This document shows positions 26,439 to 34,959 of a stretch of 64,000 nucleotides of DNA, piece by piece. The position numbers and the translations under genes were made by a program. Origin of the DNA: E44-bin89 sp034409565 (GTDB taxonomy: Bacteria; Chloroflexota; Dehalococcoidia; Dehalococcoidales; RBG-16-60-22); assembly GCA_034409565.1 (NCBI GenBank), contig DAOUMS010000022.1, positions 62,001 to 126,000 of the forward strand, in the 5' to 3' direction. Under the pieces are notes generated by a model. That model saw nothing but the letters and a program-made list of their open reading frames with translations. It did not search any database and was not told the origin of the DNA. The first letter of the stretch is position 1. Each line of letters starts with the position of its first letter.

Positions 26439-27548
26439 TCAGGAGGTGACGGCGGGGTAAGAAATTTGCTGGCCGAGCAACGCCATCAGCCCGGTCAGCC
26501 CCCATTTTTTGGTGGCGGACAGCAGCACCGCCTTTTCCCCGGCGGACTGGTCGGACAAAAAGGCGACGGCGCTTGCTTCGTCCCATTCCCGGTCAGCCGG
26601 CAGCAGCAAATCAATTTTATTCAGGGCGGTTAGCCGGGGCTTTTCGGCGAGGTTGAGGTCGACCAGGATATCCTCCACCGTCTGGCATTGCTCGGCGGCG
26701 TCCGGCGAAGACAGGTCAACAACGTGCAGCAACAGCGCCGCCTCATCCAGCTCTTCCAGCGTGGCCCGGAAGGCGGAGACAATGGTGGGCGGCAGTTTGC
26801 GGATAAAGCCGACGGTGTCCGTGAGCAGCACCATCTTACCGTCGGGCAGCATCAGCCGCCGGGTGGTCGGGTCCAGGGTGGCAAAGAGTTTGTCCTCGAC
26901 AAAGACCCCGGCCTGGCAGAGGGCGTTGAGCAAGGTGCTCTTGCCGGAGTTGGTATAGCCCACCAGCGACACCACCGGTATGCCGCTTTTGAGTCGCTTC
27001 TGGCGGTACAGAGCGCGGTGTTTCCTCACCTCTTCAATCTGCCCCTGCAGCCGATGGATTTTACGCCGGATAAGTCGCCGGTCGGTCTCCAGCTGCGACT
27101 CCCCCGGGCCTCTGGTGCCAATACCGCCCCCCAGCCTCTCCAGGTGGCTCCACTGCCCGGCAAGTCGGGGCAGGAGGTACTGGTGCTGCGCCAGCTCGAC
27201 CTGCAACTGGCCCTCGCGGGTGTGGGCGCGGCGGGCAAAGATGTCCAGAATCAGCGCCACACGGTCGATGACCTTTACCTGCAGCGCTTCTTCCAGGTTG
27301 CGCTGCTGCCGCGGCGTCAGCTCATCATCAAAGATAACCACACCGTAATCGGATTGCTCTTTCCGGGCAATCAGTTCCTCAAGCTTGCCCCGGCCGATGT
27401 AATACGTGCTGGAAGGCGCCGGTAACTTCTGGGTGATTTTGCCGACCACACTGGCGCCGGCGGTACCGGACAGAAATGCCAGCTCATTGATTGACGCACT
27501 GGCCGACCACCGGCCTGTGGTCTCTTTCGACTCCACCGCCACCAGCAA
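26439..27548 (-). CDS. hflX: GTPase HflX
   Basis: A 369-residue ribosome-associated GTPase that helps split or rescue stalled ribosomes. The N-terminal domain has the HflX signature GGIGTRGPGESQLETDRR (residues about 141-158). The GTPase domain has Walker A GYTNSGKST (197-205), DTVGFIRKLP (G3) and LNKIDLL (G4). The start is uncertain: the frame upstream continues in HflX-like sequence (TRNAPERALLVAVE) but without ATG, GTG or TTG before the preceding gene, so TTG 27548 is the only standard option. It is last in the dxs-to-hflX minus-strand series, 58 bp after dapL. Confidence 0.9.
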   Translation of the reverse strand: MLVAVESKETTGRWSASASINELAFLSGTAGASVVGKITQKLPAPSSTYYIGRGKLEELIARKEQSDYGVVIFDDELTPRQQRNLEEALQVKVIDRVALILDIFARRAHTREGQLQVELAQHQYLLPRLAGQWSHLERLGGGIGTRGPGESQLETDRRLIRRKIHRLQGQIEEVRKHRALYRQKRLKSGIPVVSLVGYTNSGKSTLLNALCQAGVFVEDKLFATLDPTTRRLMLPDGKMVLLTDTVGFIRKLPPTIVSAFRATLEELDEAALLLHVVDLSSPDAAEQCQTVEDILVDLNLAEKPRLTALNKIDLLLPADREWDEASAVAFLSDQSAGEKAVLLSATKKWGLTGLMALLGQQISYPAVTS

Positions 27549-27606
27549 GGCCCGCTCGGGCGCATTTCGAGTTAGAACCGTGTTCCGCGTGGTGTACCTC
27601 TTTATG

Positions 27607-28794
27607 TCAACTGCTCTTCTTCGTTTGTCGGCGTGTATTTCGCCAGCCGGACAATCGTGACAGCCCTTTCACCAGCGCCGCATCCGGGATGGTCAATGAA
27701 AGCCGCACGTACCCTTCCCCCTGCTTGCCATACCCTATCCCAGGCGTGACTGCCACCCCCACCTGGTCAAGCAAATCAGCGGTAAAGTCCATCGAGTTAT
27801 AGCCTTCCGGCACCTTCGCCCAGATATAGAGGCTGGCTTTTGGTCGCTTTGCTTTCAGGCCGATTTCATCCAGTACCTCAAGGATAAGGTCGCGGCGCCT
27901 TTCGTAAATGGCGTTGTGCTCCTCGATGCAGCCCTGGGGGCCAGTCAGGGCCTCTATGGCCGCGTACTGAATCGCCTGCGGAATGCCTGAGTCCAGGTTC
28001 GATTTCAGCCTCATCAGGGCATTAATCATGGTAGCATTGCCCACCGCCATCCCGATGCGCCAGCCGGTCATGTTGTAGCTTTTGGACAGCGAGTGAAACT
28101 CCACGCCGATATCTCTGGCCCCCTCCGCCTGCATGAAGCTCACCGGCTGATAGTCGTCATAAGCGACCTCGGTATAAGGGCCGTCATGGCATACCACCAG
28201 GTCGTTCTCTTTGGCAAACTGTACCGCCCGCTTGAAAAACTCAAGGTCGGCGGTGGCGGCGGTAGGATTATTGGGATAGTTGAGCCACAGGAGCCGGGCC
28301 TTTTCCAGCACATCTTTTGGAATGGCATCGAGGTCGGGCAGCCATTTGTTCTCCTCTTTGAGCGGCAGGTAGTATGGCTCACCATCGGCCAGCATGGTGC
28401 TCACCGAGTAGACCGGATATCCCGGGTCAGGCACCAGGGCGATATCCCCGTTGCCAATGAAGCAGAAAGCAATATGGCCGATGCCTTCCTTGGACCCGAT
28501 TAACGGCAGGACTTCTTTATCCGGGTCAAAGGAAAGGTTAAAGCGCCGTTCATACCATTCGGCCACCGCCCGGCGCAGTTCGGGAAGGCTGTCTGACTCC
28601 GGGTAGCGGTGGTTCGCCGGGTCGCGGGCCGCCTCACAGAGCCGGTCAATGATGTACTTCGGCGTGGGAATATCGGGGTCGCCGATGGCGAAGCTGATGA
28701 CCTCTTCGCCCCTGGCTCTTTTCTCGGCAATCTTACGGCTAATTTCAATGAACAGGTATGGCGGTAGCTTTTCAACACGTTTGGCTAATCTCAT
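27607..28794 (-). CDS. dapL: LL-diaminopimelate aminotransferase
   Basis: A 395-residue class I/II PLP aminotransferase converting tetrahydrodipicolinate directly to LL-diaminopimelate with glutamate as donor. It has FAIGDPDIPTPKYI, GSKEGIGHIAFCFIGNGD, VPDPGYPVY, NYPNNPTAA and the PLP lysine in SLSKSYNMTGWRIG (K238), all DapL-like. The neighbour dapF, 10 bp upstream in the same operon, supports this over a generic aspartate aminotransferase. This one-step route is characteristic of Chloroflexota, cyanobacteria, plants and some archaea. Confidence 0.9.
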   Translation of the reverse strand: MRLAKRVEKLPPYLFIEISRKIAEKRARGEEVISFAIGDPDIPTPKYIIDRLCEAARDPANHRYPESDSLPELRRAVAEWYERRFNLSFDPDKEVLPLIGSKEGIGHIAFCFIGNGDIALVPDPGYPVYSVSTMLADGEPYYLPLKEENKWLPDLDAIPKDVLEKARLLWLNYPNNPTAATADLEFFKRAVQFAKENDLVVCHDGPYTEVAYDDYQPVSFMQAEGARDIGVEFHSLSKSYNMTGWRIGMAVGNATMINALMRLKSNLDSGIPQAIQYAAIEALTGPQGCIEEHNAIYERRRDLILEVLDEIGLKAKRPKASLYIWAKVPEGYNSMDFTADLLDQVGVAVTPGIGYGKQGEGYVRLSLTIPDAALVKGLSRLSGWRNTRRQTKKSS

Positions 28795-28804
28795 TCCTGA
28801 CTCC

Positions 28805-29665
28805 TTAATCTAACCATTCTCCATGAAATACGGCCTCTGCCGGGCCGGTCATCAATACCTCACCGGCACCGTCCCACTCCAGCTGCAATGTGCCCCCCAG
28901 CAGCTTCAGGTTGACTTTCTTACCAGCATAACCGCGAAGCTGTGCCGCCACGGCCACCGCGCAGGCGCCGCTGCCACACGCCAGCGTTTCCCCGGCACCC
29001 CGCTCCCAGGTACGGACCTCTATCTCCTTTTCATTTATCACCCGGGCGACCTCAAAGTTCGTCCGGCGCGGGAAAATAGCTAAATGCTCCACTTCCGGCC
29101 CAATGCTTGATAACGGGAAATCAGCGACTGGCTTCTCCTGAAAATAGACCGCGTGCGGGTTTCCCATCGAGACGAGGTTGAGATTCAGGTCAATGCCACC
29201 GATATGCACCGGGTAGCTGAGCAAGTTCTTTATGTAAACTATCTTCTCCCCGCCCGACTCAATATGCACTGGGATGTCCTCAGCCTCGAAGATGGGGTGG
29301 CCCATGCCAGCCTGGATGCTGATAAGCTTACCTTTTTCTTTGTTAAGTTTGAGCTGTCTCACGCCAACTATCGTGGCCACGGAAATCTGGTCGGCACCTG
29401 CCTGTATCATGCCCCTATCATACACATAGCGGGCCAGACACCGGATACCGTTGCCGCAGGCCTCCGCTTCAGAGCCATCCGGGTCAAACATGCGCATGCG
29501 GAAGTCGGCATTAGCAGAAGGCAGCAGCAACAGCAGCCCATCGCTGCCGATGCCGAAGTGACGGTCGCACATGGCCAACGCCAGCCTCGACCAGTCGCGC
29601 TGCTCGTCACTGGTCTCCACCAGGATGAAATCATTTCCCGTGCCCTGCAGCTTGGTGAACTTCAT
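28805..29665 (-). CDS. dapF: diaminopimelate epimerase
   Basis: A 286-residue cofactor-free racemase that turns LL- into meso-diaminopimelate for lysine and cell-wall synthesis. Both catalytic cysteines are visible: C70 in EACGNGIRCLARY and C230 in ETLACGSGACAVAVA. GTGNDFILVE is at the N-terminus and SMGNPHAV in the middle. It is 6 bp downstream of miaA and 10 bp upstream of dapL. Confidence 0.95.
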   Translation of the reverse strand: MKFTKLQGTGNDFILVETSDEQRDWSRLALAMCDRHFGIGSDGLLLLLPSANADFRMRMFDPDGSEAEACGNGIRCLARYVYDRGMIQAGADQISVATIVGVRQLKLNKEKGKLISIQAGMGHPIFEAEDIPVHIESGGEKIVYIKNLLSYPVHIGGIDLNLNLVSMGNPHAVYFQEKPVADFPLSSIGPEVEHLAIFPRRTNFEVARVINEKEIEVRTWERGAGETLACGSGACAVAVAAQLRGYAGKKVNLKLLGGTLQLEWDGAGEVLMTGPAEAVFHGEWLD

Positions 29666-29671
29666 CTTCTC

Positions 29672-30625
29672 TCACTCACTAACGGAAATTGTTTCTCTAT
29701 TATTGAGCCTGCCTTCCAGGAACCCGGACACAAGCGTTTCTATCTCCGCCTCTGGAACTTGAGCCACATCAAACCAGTGAATCCTCTCATCATCCAGACG
29801 AAACCAGGCATACTGGTGACGGACAAATCTATGCGTCTCATACTTTATCTGCTGCGCCGCCATCTCCAGGCTGATTTCGCCCTTGAGAAACATGGCTATC
29901 TGTTTATAGCCAATGCTGGACATGGCTGGTAAGTTAAAATCATACCCCATATTGACCAAATTTTCCACCTCGGCGACCAAGCCCCGCTTTACCATCTCAT
30001 CCACCCTCCGGTCAATTCTCCGATAAAGCTCTTTCCGCTCTGCCGTAAGCCCGATTATCAGCGTGCGGAAAGCCGGCGCCCTCTTACCTTGAAGTCTGGA
30101 AAAAGTCTTTTTTGTCTGGCAGTGCACCTCTAAAGCCCTTATCACCCGCCGCACGTTGCGGGGGTCAATTTTCCGGGCGGCTGCCAGGTCAATTTTCATC
30201 AGTTCCTGATACAGGTTCTCGCCACCATCATCGGCTGCCCGTTTCTCCAGTTGACGCCTCAGCCCGGGGTCCGGTTTCGCCGCCGGCAACTGCCATCCTT
30301 CCAGCACGGCCCGCACGTACAGGCCGCTACCCCCGACCAGAATGGGCAATTTAGCGCGCTGCTGAATATCTCTGATGGCGCTGAGGCCCAGCTTCTGGTA
30401 TTGTGCCAGGCTGAAGTCCTCATCCGGGTTGACAATACCAATCAAGTGATGCCGCACCTGCGCCTGCTCCTGCGGGTCTGGCTTGGCGGTGCCGATATCC
30501 ATATGACGGTAGACCTGGCGGCTGTCGGCACTGACGATTTCGCCACCAAATTTCCGGGCCAGGTGGAGGGCCAGCTGGCTTTTGCCGATGCCGGTCGGGC
30601 CAACGATTGCCACCAGAAAGTTCAT
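29672..30625 (-). CDS. miaA: tRNA dimethylallyltransferase
   Basis: A 317-residue enzyme that adds dimethylallyl from DMAPP to A37 of tRNAs reading U-starting codons. The P-loop is GPTGIGKSQ (residues 9-17), followed by SADSRQVYRHMDIGTAKP, GGSGLYVRAVLEG and RNVRRVIRALEV. It overlaps tpiA by 4 bp (ATGA). dxs upstream makes the isoprenoid precursor it uses. Confidence 0.95.
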   Translation of the reverse strand: MNFLVAIVGPTGIGKSQLALHLARKFGGEIVSADSRQVYRHMDIGTAKPDPQEQAQVRHHLIGIVNPDEDFSLAQYQKLGLSAIRDIQQRAKLPILVGGSGLYVRAVLEGWQLPAAKPDPGLRRQLEKRAADDGGENLYQELMKIDLAAARKIDPRNVRRVIRALEVHCQTKKTFSRLQGKRAPAFRTLIIGLTAERKELYRRIDRRVDEMVKRGLVAEVENLVNMGYDFNLPAMSSIGYKQIAMFLKGEISLEMAAQQIKYETHRFVRHQYAWFRLDDERIHWFDVAQVPEAEIETLVSGFLEGRLNNRETISVSE

Positions 30626-31386
30626 TTCCCGTGTTTAATTATAGCTGTCTGATTGACAATGCTCAAAAATTCCTTGGCTTGAAGGCTTGCCCCACCGACC
30701 AGTGCCCCGTCAATTTCAGGCTGCTGCATGAACTCGGCGGTGTTGGCCGAGTTAACGCTGCCGCCGTAGAGCAGGCGCGTCTCCTGGGCCACCTTTCCCC
30801 CATACTTGCCGGCGATACTCTGGCGAATAAAGGCGACGGTGCCGTTGGCCTGCCCGCCGGTGGCTGGCTTGCCGGTGCCGATGGCCCAGACCGGCTCATA
30901 GGCAATAACCAGATTGGAGAGGTCTTGTACACCATCCAGAGCCGTATGTAACTGCTCTGCTACCACTTCTTCTGTTTTTATTGCCTCATTCTCTTCCAGG
31001 CGCTCACCGATGCATAAAATTGGCGTGAGGCCTGCCTTCAGTGCGGCCACTATTTTCTTGTTCACTATGTCACCGCTTTCATGGAAATGCTGCCTTCGCT
31101 CCGAATGTCCGATAATGACATATGCACAGAGGTCGGCCACCATCAGGGGCGAAATCTCCCCGGTGTAGGCACCTTTTTCGGCAAAGAATAAGTTCTGCGC
31201 CCCCAGCTTGATGGTGCTGCCTTTGAGCATTTCTTTAACTGGCGCCAGTGAAACAAAGGGCGGGCAGACCACCTTTTCCACACTGATAACCTTTTCCAGT
31301 TCATCCTTCATCGCCCTGACCAGTTCCAGAGCTTCAGCTACCGTGGTATTCATCTTCCAGTTGCCCGCAATCAATGGTACACGCAT
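30622..31386 (-). CDS. tpiA: triosephosphate isomerase
   Basis: A 254-residue TIM barrel interconverting dihydroxyacetone phosphate and glyceraldehyde-3-phosphate. Catalytic residues: K11 in AGNWKMN, H94 in IIGHSERR, E164 in AYEPVWAIGTG; the phosphate loop is LYGGSVNSAN. It is 27 bp downstream of pgk in the same operon. Confidence 0.96.
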   Translation of the reverse strand: MRVPLIAGNWKMNTTVAEALELVRAMKDELEKVISVEKVVCPPFVSLAPVKEMLKGSTIKLGAQNLFFAEKGAYTGEISPLMVADLCAYVIIGHSERRQHFHESGDIVNKKIVAALKAGLTPILCIGERLEENEAIKTEEVVAEQLHTALDGVQDLSNLVIAYEPVWAIGTGKPATGGQANGTVAFIRQSIAGKYGGKVAQETRLLYGGSVNSANTAEFMQQPEIDGALVGGASLQAKEFLSIVNQTAIIKHGK

Positions 31387-31413
31387 TATTCTCTCCTCAA
31401 TCGGTCTTTCTGG

Positions 31414-32604
31414 CTATTTTCTATCCGGCAATGCCGCCACGCCGGGCAGCTTTTCCCCGCCCAGGAACTCCAGAGAAGCCCCGCCCCCGGTGGAAACAAA
31501 GGCCATTTTTTCGGCCAGTCCCATATCTATAACCGCCTCGGCGGTGGAGCCTCCGCCAATCACCGTCATGGCCTCAAGTCCGGCCAGAAGCTTGGCCAGT
31601 TCCTGAGTGCCCCTGGCAAAGCGCGGGATTTCAAATATGCCCACGGGGCCATTCCAGAAGACAGTTTTACATTTTCGCAGTTCCCGACTGAAGCTACTGA
31701 TTGTCTGCGGTCCCATATCCACAATTCGCTTTTCCTTCGGTATCTTTTCCACCGGAACGACCTCAATTTGCGATTCATGGCTGACCTCATCCGCCACCAC
31801 CACATCCACCGGCAGCATTAAATTCACCTTTTGCTTCTGTGCCAGCGCTATTAAACGACTCGCTGTCTCCAGCATATCCGTCTCGAGCAAGGACCGGCCT
31901 ATTTCGTATGACCTGGCTTTTAAAAAAGTGGCCGCCATACCACCCCCGACCATAACATAGTCCACCCTGTCCATTATATTTTCCAGCATGCTCACCTTAT
32001 CGCTTATTTTGGCCCCACCCAGCAGGGCGGCAAACGGCCGCAACGGGTTCTCCAGTATTTTGCCCAGGGTGGCCAGCTCTTTTTCCATCAACAAGCCGGC
32101 CACCACCGGCAGATATTCCGTGATAGCCGATACCGAGGCATGCGCCCGGTGCGCCGCCCCGAAAGCATCATTGACATAGACATCCCCCAGGTGGGCCAGA
32201 GCCCGCGCAAAAGAGGCGTCTCCCGCCTCCTCTTCGGCATGAAAGCGCAGGTTCTCCAGCATGAGAACATCTCCAGCCTTCATCCTGGCCACCATATTCT
32301 CTACCTCAGGGCCAATGCAGTCAGGAGCCATAGATACTGGCTGCTTGAGGACTTGAGAGAGGCATTCGGCAACGGCGCCCAACCTCATCCCTGCCACCAC
32401 CTTTCCCTTGGGACGGCCCAGGTGAGACATCAGTATGACCCTGGCTCCCTGGTCAATCAGATAGTTAATGGTCGGCAGAGCGGCACGAATGCGGTTATCG
32501 TCGGTTATTTCTCCCGTTTTTTCATCCAGAGGCACGTTAAAATCAACGCGGACCAGCACCCGTTTGCCCCGGACGGCTACATCCTTCACCGTCAACTTAT
32601 TCAT
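31414..32604 (-). CDS. pgk: phosphoglycerate kinase
   Basis: A 396-residue enzyme transferring phosphate from 1,3-bisphosphoglycerate to ADP. It starts with VRGKRVLVRVDFNVPLDEKTG, has LMSHLGRPKG, ALLGGAKISDK, WNGPVGIFEIPRFARGT, and the nucleotide loop VIGGGSTAEAV with STGGGASLEFLGG at the C-terminus. Normal length, and grouped with tpiA as often in bacteria. Confidence 0.96.
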   Translation of the reverse strand: MNKLTVKDVAVRGKRVLVRVDFNVPLDEKTGEITDDNRIRAALPTINYLIDQGARVILMSHLGRPKGKVVAGMRLGAVAECLSQVLKQPVSMAPDCIGPEVENMVARMKAGDVLMLENLRFHAEEEAGDASFARALAHLGDVYVNDAFGAAHRAHASVSAITEYLPVVAGLLMEKELATLGKILENPLRPFAALLGGAKISDKVSMLENIMDRVDYVMVGGGMAATFLKARSYEIGRSLLETDMLETASRLIALAQKQKVNLMLPVDVVVADEVSHESQIEVVPVEKIPKEKRIVDMGPQTISSFSRELRKCKTVFWNGPVGIFEIPRFARGTQELAKLLAGLEAMTVIGGGSTAEAVIDMGLAEKMAFVSTGGGASLEFLGGEKLPGVAALPDRK

Positions 32605-32701
32605 TGATTATGCCTTGTCCTAACTCACAGCTAACAAGCGACCACTATCTAACCATGGGAAACCATCATACTGCCACCGCCGCGTTCACCATCAGGTATA
32701 A

Positions 32702-34609
32702 CTAACTCGCCGGCTTTATTTCGCCTTTCCCAGCCAACCGCTCGGTTGTTTTATAACCGGGAAACAGGGCTAAGACCTGTCGGGCTATGCCGCTGGCATC
32801 CAGACCGTAATCGGCTCTGAGGGCTGCCTGGGCCCCCTGTTCCACAAACTCGTCCGGGATGCCGATGATTTTTACCGGTACTTTACCAATACCCAGGTCC
32901 TGCAACAACTTAGCCACGCTGCTGCCAAAGCCACCGCTTGACACATTTTCCTCAACGGTAACCAAGCGCGGGGTACGACGCACCAGACTGGTAATCAGTT
33001 CCACGTCGAGCGGCTTGACAAAACGGGCGTTGACCACAGCCGCCTTTATGCCATGTGCGGCCAGTTCGTGCGCTGCCTCAAGCGCTGGCGCCACGGTAAC
33101 ACCAACCGCCAGGATGGCTACATCTTTTCCTTCACGCATCACTTCCCATTCGCCAATCTGGATTCTATGTAACACGGTATCCAGCGGCACCCCCAGTCCC
33201 GGGCCACGAGGGTAGCGTATGGCCATGGCCTGGCCCGAGTTTACTGCCGTGTAGAGCAGGTGCTGCAGCTCGTTTTCATCCCTCGGCGCGGCGACACTCA
33301 GGTTAGGAATAAGCGTCAGGTAGGAAAGGTCAAATGTACCCTGGTGCGTTTTGCCGTCGTCCCCGACAATGCCGCCGCGGTCTATAGCAAAGACAACGGG
33401 CAGGTTCTGCCGGCAGACATCGTGTATGACCTGGTCAAAGGCGCGCTGCAAGAAGGTGGAGTAAATGGCGACAATGGGAATGAAGCCCTGAGTGGCTAAC
33501 CCGGCGGCAAAAGTGACCGCATGCTGCTCACAGATGCCAACATCAAAGACGCGCTGCGGGAATTCGGCCGCCACAATGCTCAGGTAGTTACTCTCCGGCA
33601 TGGCCGGCGTTATGGTCACTATCCTGGGGTCATCGCGGGTCAGGCGAAGCACCGTCTGGGCAAATACCTCGCTGTACGTAGGTATGTTCTGATTGCCGAC
33701 GCGACTGGCCGGAACACCGTGAAAATAGACGGCATTGTCTTCCGCCGGGCGATAGCCCTTTCCTTTGGTGGTTAAAACGTGAAGGAAAGTTGGCTTCGCA
33801 CCGTACTCCTTGGCCTGACGCAGCGCTTGTTCAATTTCTGTAACATTATGCCCATCAATGGGCCCGATATAGGTGAAGCCCAGTTCCTCCCAGACCATGG
33901 TCGGCAGGAGCAGCGCCTTGAACCTGCCCCTGGCCTGTCGCCCTACCTCCCACACCATATCTCCGAGGGGCAGGGTCTGAAGGATCTTGCGGCTCTCTTC
34001 TTTTGCCCAGCGATAGCGGCGGTCGAAACGCACCCGGTTGAGCATTTTGGCCAGGCTGCCCACCGTAGGTGAAATTGACATGCCGTTATCATTGAGAATC
34101 ACCATAAGCCTGGAGCCCAGATGGCCGACATGGTTCAGCGCCTCCAGAGCCATGCCACCGGTGATGGCGCCGTCACCAATGACCGCCACCACATTGTCGT
34201 CACCACCGCGAAGGTCACGGGCGATAGCCATCCCCAGAGCCGCGGAAATCGACGTACTGGCGTGGCCGGTACCAAACGGGTCGTGTGGGCTCTCTTCGGG
34301 GCTGGCGAAACCAGAAAGGCCACCATACTGACGCAGCGAAGCGAAACGCTTTTTCCTTCCAGTGAGCAACTTGTGAACGTAGCTCTGATGACCAACGTCC
34401 CAGATAATCTTATCCCTCGGGCTATCAAATACCCGGTGCAAAGCGATGGTCAGCTCAACGACACCCAGATTGGAAGCAAGGTGACCGCCGGTAACGGTAA
34501 TGGTATCAACCAGCGTTTGCCTGAGTTCATCGGCAAGCTGCCTGAGTTCAGCCTCGCTCAGCTTCTTTAAATCGCCAGGGCTATCAATTCGGTCGAGCAG
34601 TCGAGTCAT
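32702..34609 (-). CDS. dxs: 1-deoxy-D-xylulose-5-phosphate synthase
   Basis: About 635 residues of TPP-dependent transketolase-like enzyme condensing pyruvate and glyceraldehyde-3-phosphate, the first step of the MEP isoprenoid pathway. It has the TPP motif GDGAITGGMALEALNH, the catalytic GHQSYVHKLLTGR segment, and a C-terminal transketolase domain with DRGGIVGDDGKTHQGTFDLSYL. The start is placed at ATG 34609 by homology (MTRLLDRIDSPGDLKKL). An in-frame TTG at 34630 has a GAGGT site but would overlap the promoter. First gene of the minus-strand run. Confidence 0.93.
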   Translation of the reverse strand: MTRLLDRIDSPGDLKKLSEAELRQLADELRQTLVDTITVTGGHLASNLGVVELTIALHRVFDSPRDKIIWDVGHQSYVHKLLTGRKKRFASLRQYGGLSGFASPEESPHDPFGTGHASTSISAALGMAIARDLRGGDDNVVAVIGDGAITGGMALEALNHVGHLGSRLMVILNDNGMSISPTVGSLAKMLNRVRFDRRYRWAKEESRKILQTLPLGDMVWEVGRQARGRFKALLLPTMVWEELGFTYIGPIDGHNVTEIEQALRQAKEYGAKPTFLHVLTTKGKGYRPAEDNAVYFHGVPASRVGNQNIPTYSEVFAQTVLRLTRDDPRIVTITPAMPESNYLSIVAAEFPQRVFDVGICEQHAVTFAAGLATQGFIPIVAIYSTFLQRAFDQVIHDVCRQNLPVVFAIDRGGIVGDDGKTHQGTFDLSYLTLIPNLSVAAPRDENELQHLLYTAVNSGQAMAIRYPRGPGLGVPLDTVLHRIQIGEWEVMREGKDVAILAVGVTVAPALEAAHELAAHGIKAAVVNARFVKPLDVELITSLVRRTPRLVTVEENVSSGGFGSSVAKLLQDLGIGKVPVKIIGIPDEFVEQGAQAALRADYGLDASGIARQVLALFPGYKTTERLAGKGEIKPAS

Positions 34610-34644
34610 CTTCCGCAGTTCGCATCGCAAGTATTAGTTACCTC

Positions 34645-34674
34645 ATACTAGCAATGCCTGGAAGCTATTGTCAA
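34645..34674 (-). promoter_or_regulatory. promoter of the dxs operon
   Basis: On the minus strand TTGACA (34674-34669), an 18-bp spacer and TAGTAT (34650-34645). It lies about 35 bp upstream of ATG 34609. Confidence 0.6.
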
Positions 34675-34698
34675 GATGCAAAAGTGGTACGTAATCCT

Positions 34699-34728
34699 TG
34701 ACCGGCCTCGACCTCCCGTGCTACATTT
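34699..34728 (+). promoter_or_regulatory. promoter of tRNA-Arg(TCT)
   Basis: TTGACC at 34699-34704, an 18-bp spacer, and TACATT at 34723-34728, 15 bp before the tRNA. It is divergent from the dxs promoter. Confidence 0.6.
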
Positions 34729-34743
34729 GAATGGTAATAGGCC

Positions 34744-34820
34744 GTCCCTGTAGCTCAGCTGGACAGAGCGGCTGCCTTCTAAGCAGCGGGTCGAGCGTTC
34801 GAATCGCTCCAGGGACGCCA
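34744..34820 (+). tRNA. tRNA-Arg (anticodon TCT), island attachment site
   Basis: Acceptor GTCCCTG (34744-34750) pairs with CAGGGAC (34810-34816). Anticodon stem GCTGC/GCAGC, loop CTTCTAA, anticodon TCT at 34778-34780. T arm GAGCG-TTCGAAT-CGCTC. G plus CCA encoded. Its 3' 45 nt recur at 61421-61465, marking it as the target of the island integrase; the intact copy is at this end. Confidence 0.96.
34776..34820 (+). repeat. left attachment repeat (3' half of tRNA-Arg)
   Basis: The 45-nt stretch from the anticodon loop to CCA, repeated in the same orientation at 61421-61465 with 42 of 45 matches (differences at 34794, 34796 and 34806, all in the T stem). This is the usual extent of a tRNA-targeted integrase core. 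Confidence 0.88.
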
Positions 34821-34835
34821 CTCCAGGCACAAAAC

Positions 34836-34880
34836 GAGGCTAACTTAACCCTCCGAAAAGTGGGCAAAATCCTCCGAAAT
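34836..34880 (+). repeat. left-end inverted repeat of the island
   Basis: GAGGCTAACTTAACCC (34836-34851) occurs as its exact reverse complement at 61369-61384 at the other end. A further similar stretch (GCAAAATCCTCCGAA versus GCGAAATCCACCGAA, 13/15) extends the similarity to about 45 bp. Within it CCTCCGAAA is repeated directly at 34850-34858 and 34871-34879, 21 bp apart (two helical turns), as expected of integrase arm-type sites. Confidence 0.7.
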
Positions 34881-34958
34881 TTGTGAAAAGACCCGCTGCT
34901 TCGATAAAAAAGCACGATGAAAAAGACCCATTACTTTTCATCGAAATCGGAGGGTTAA
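34845..34958. repeat. nested inverted repeats before the integrase gene
   Basis: TTAACCCTCCGA (34845-34856) and TCGGAGGGTTAA (34947-34958) form a perfect 12-bp inverted pair ending 1 bp before the integrase ATG. Nested inside is CGATGAAAA (34915-34923) with TTTTCATCG (34935-34943). GGAGGG of the right arm also serves as ribosome site. Probably integrase/excisionase binding sites and autoregulation. Confidence 0.65.
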
Positions 34959-34959
34959 A

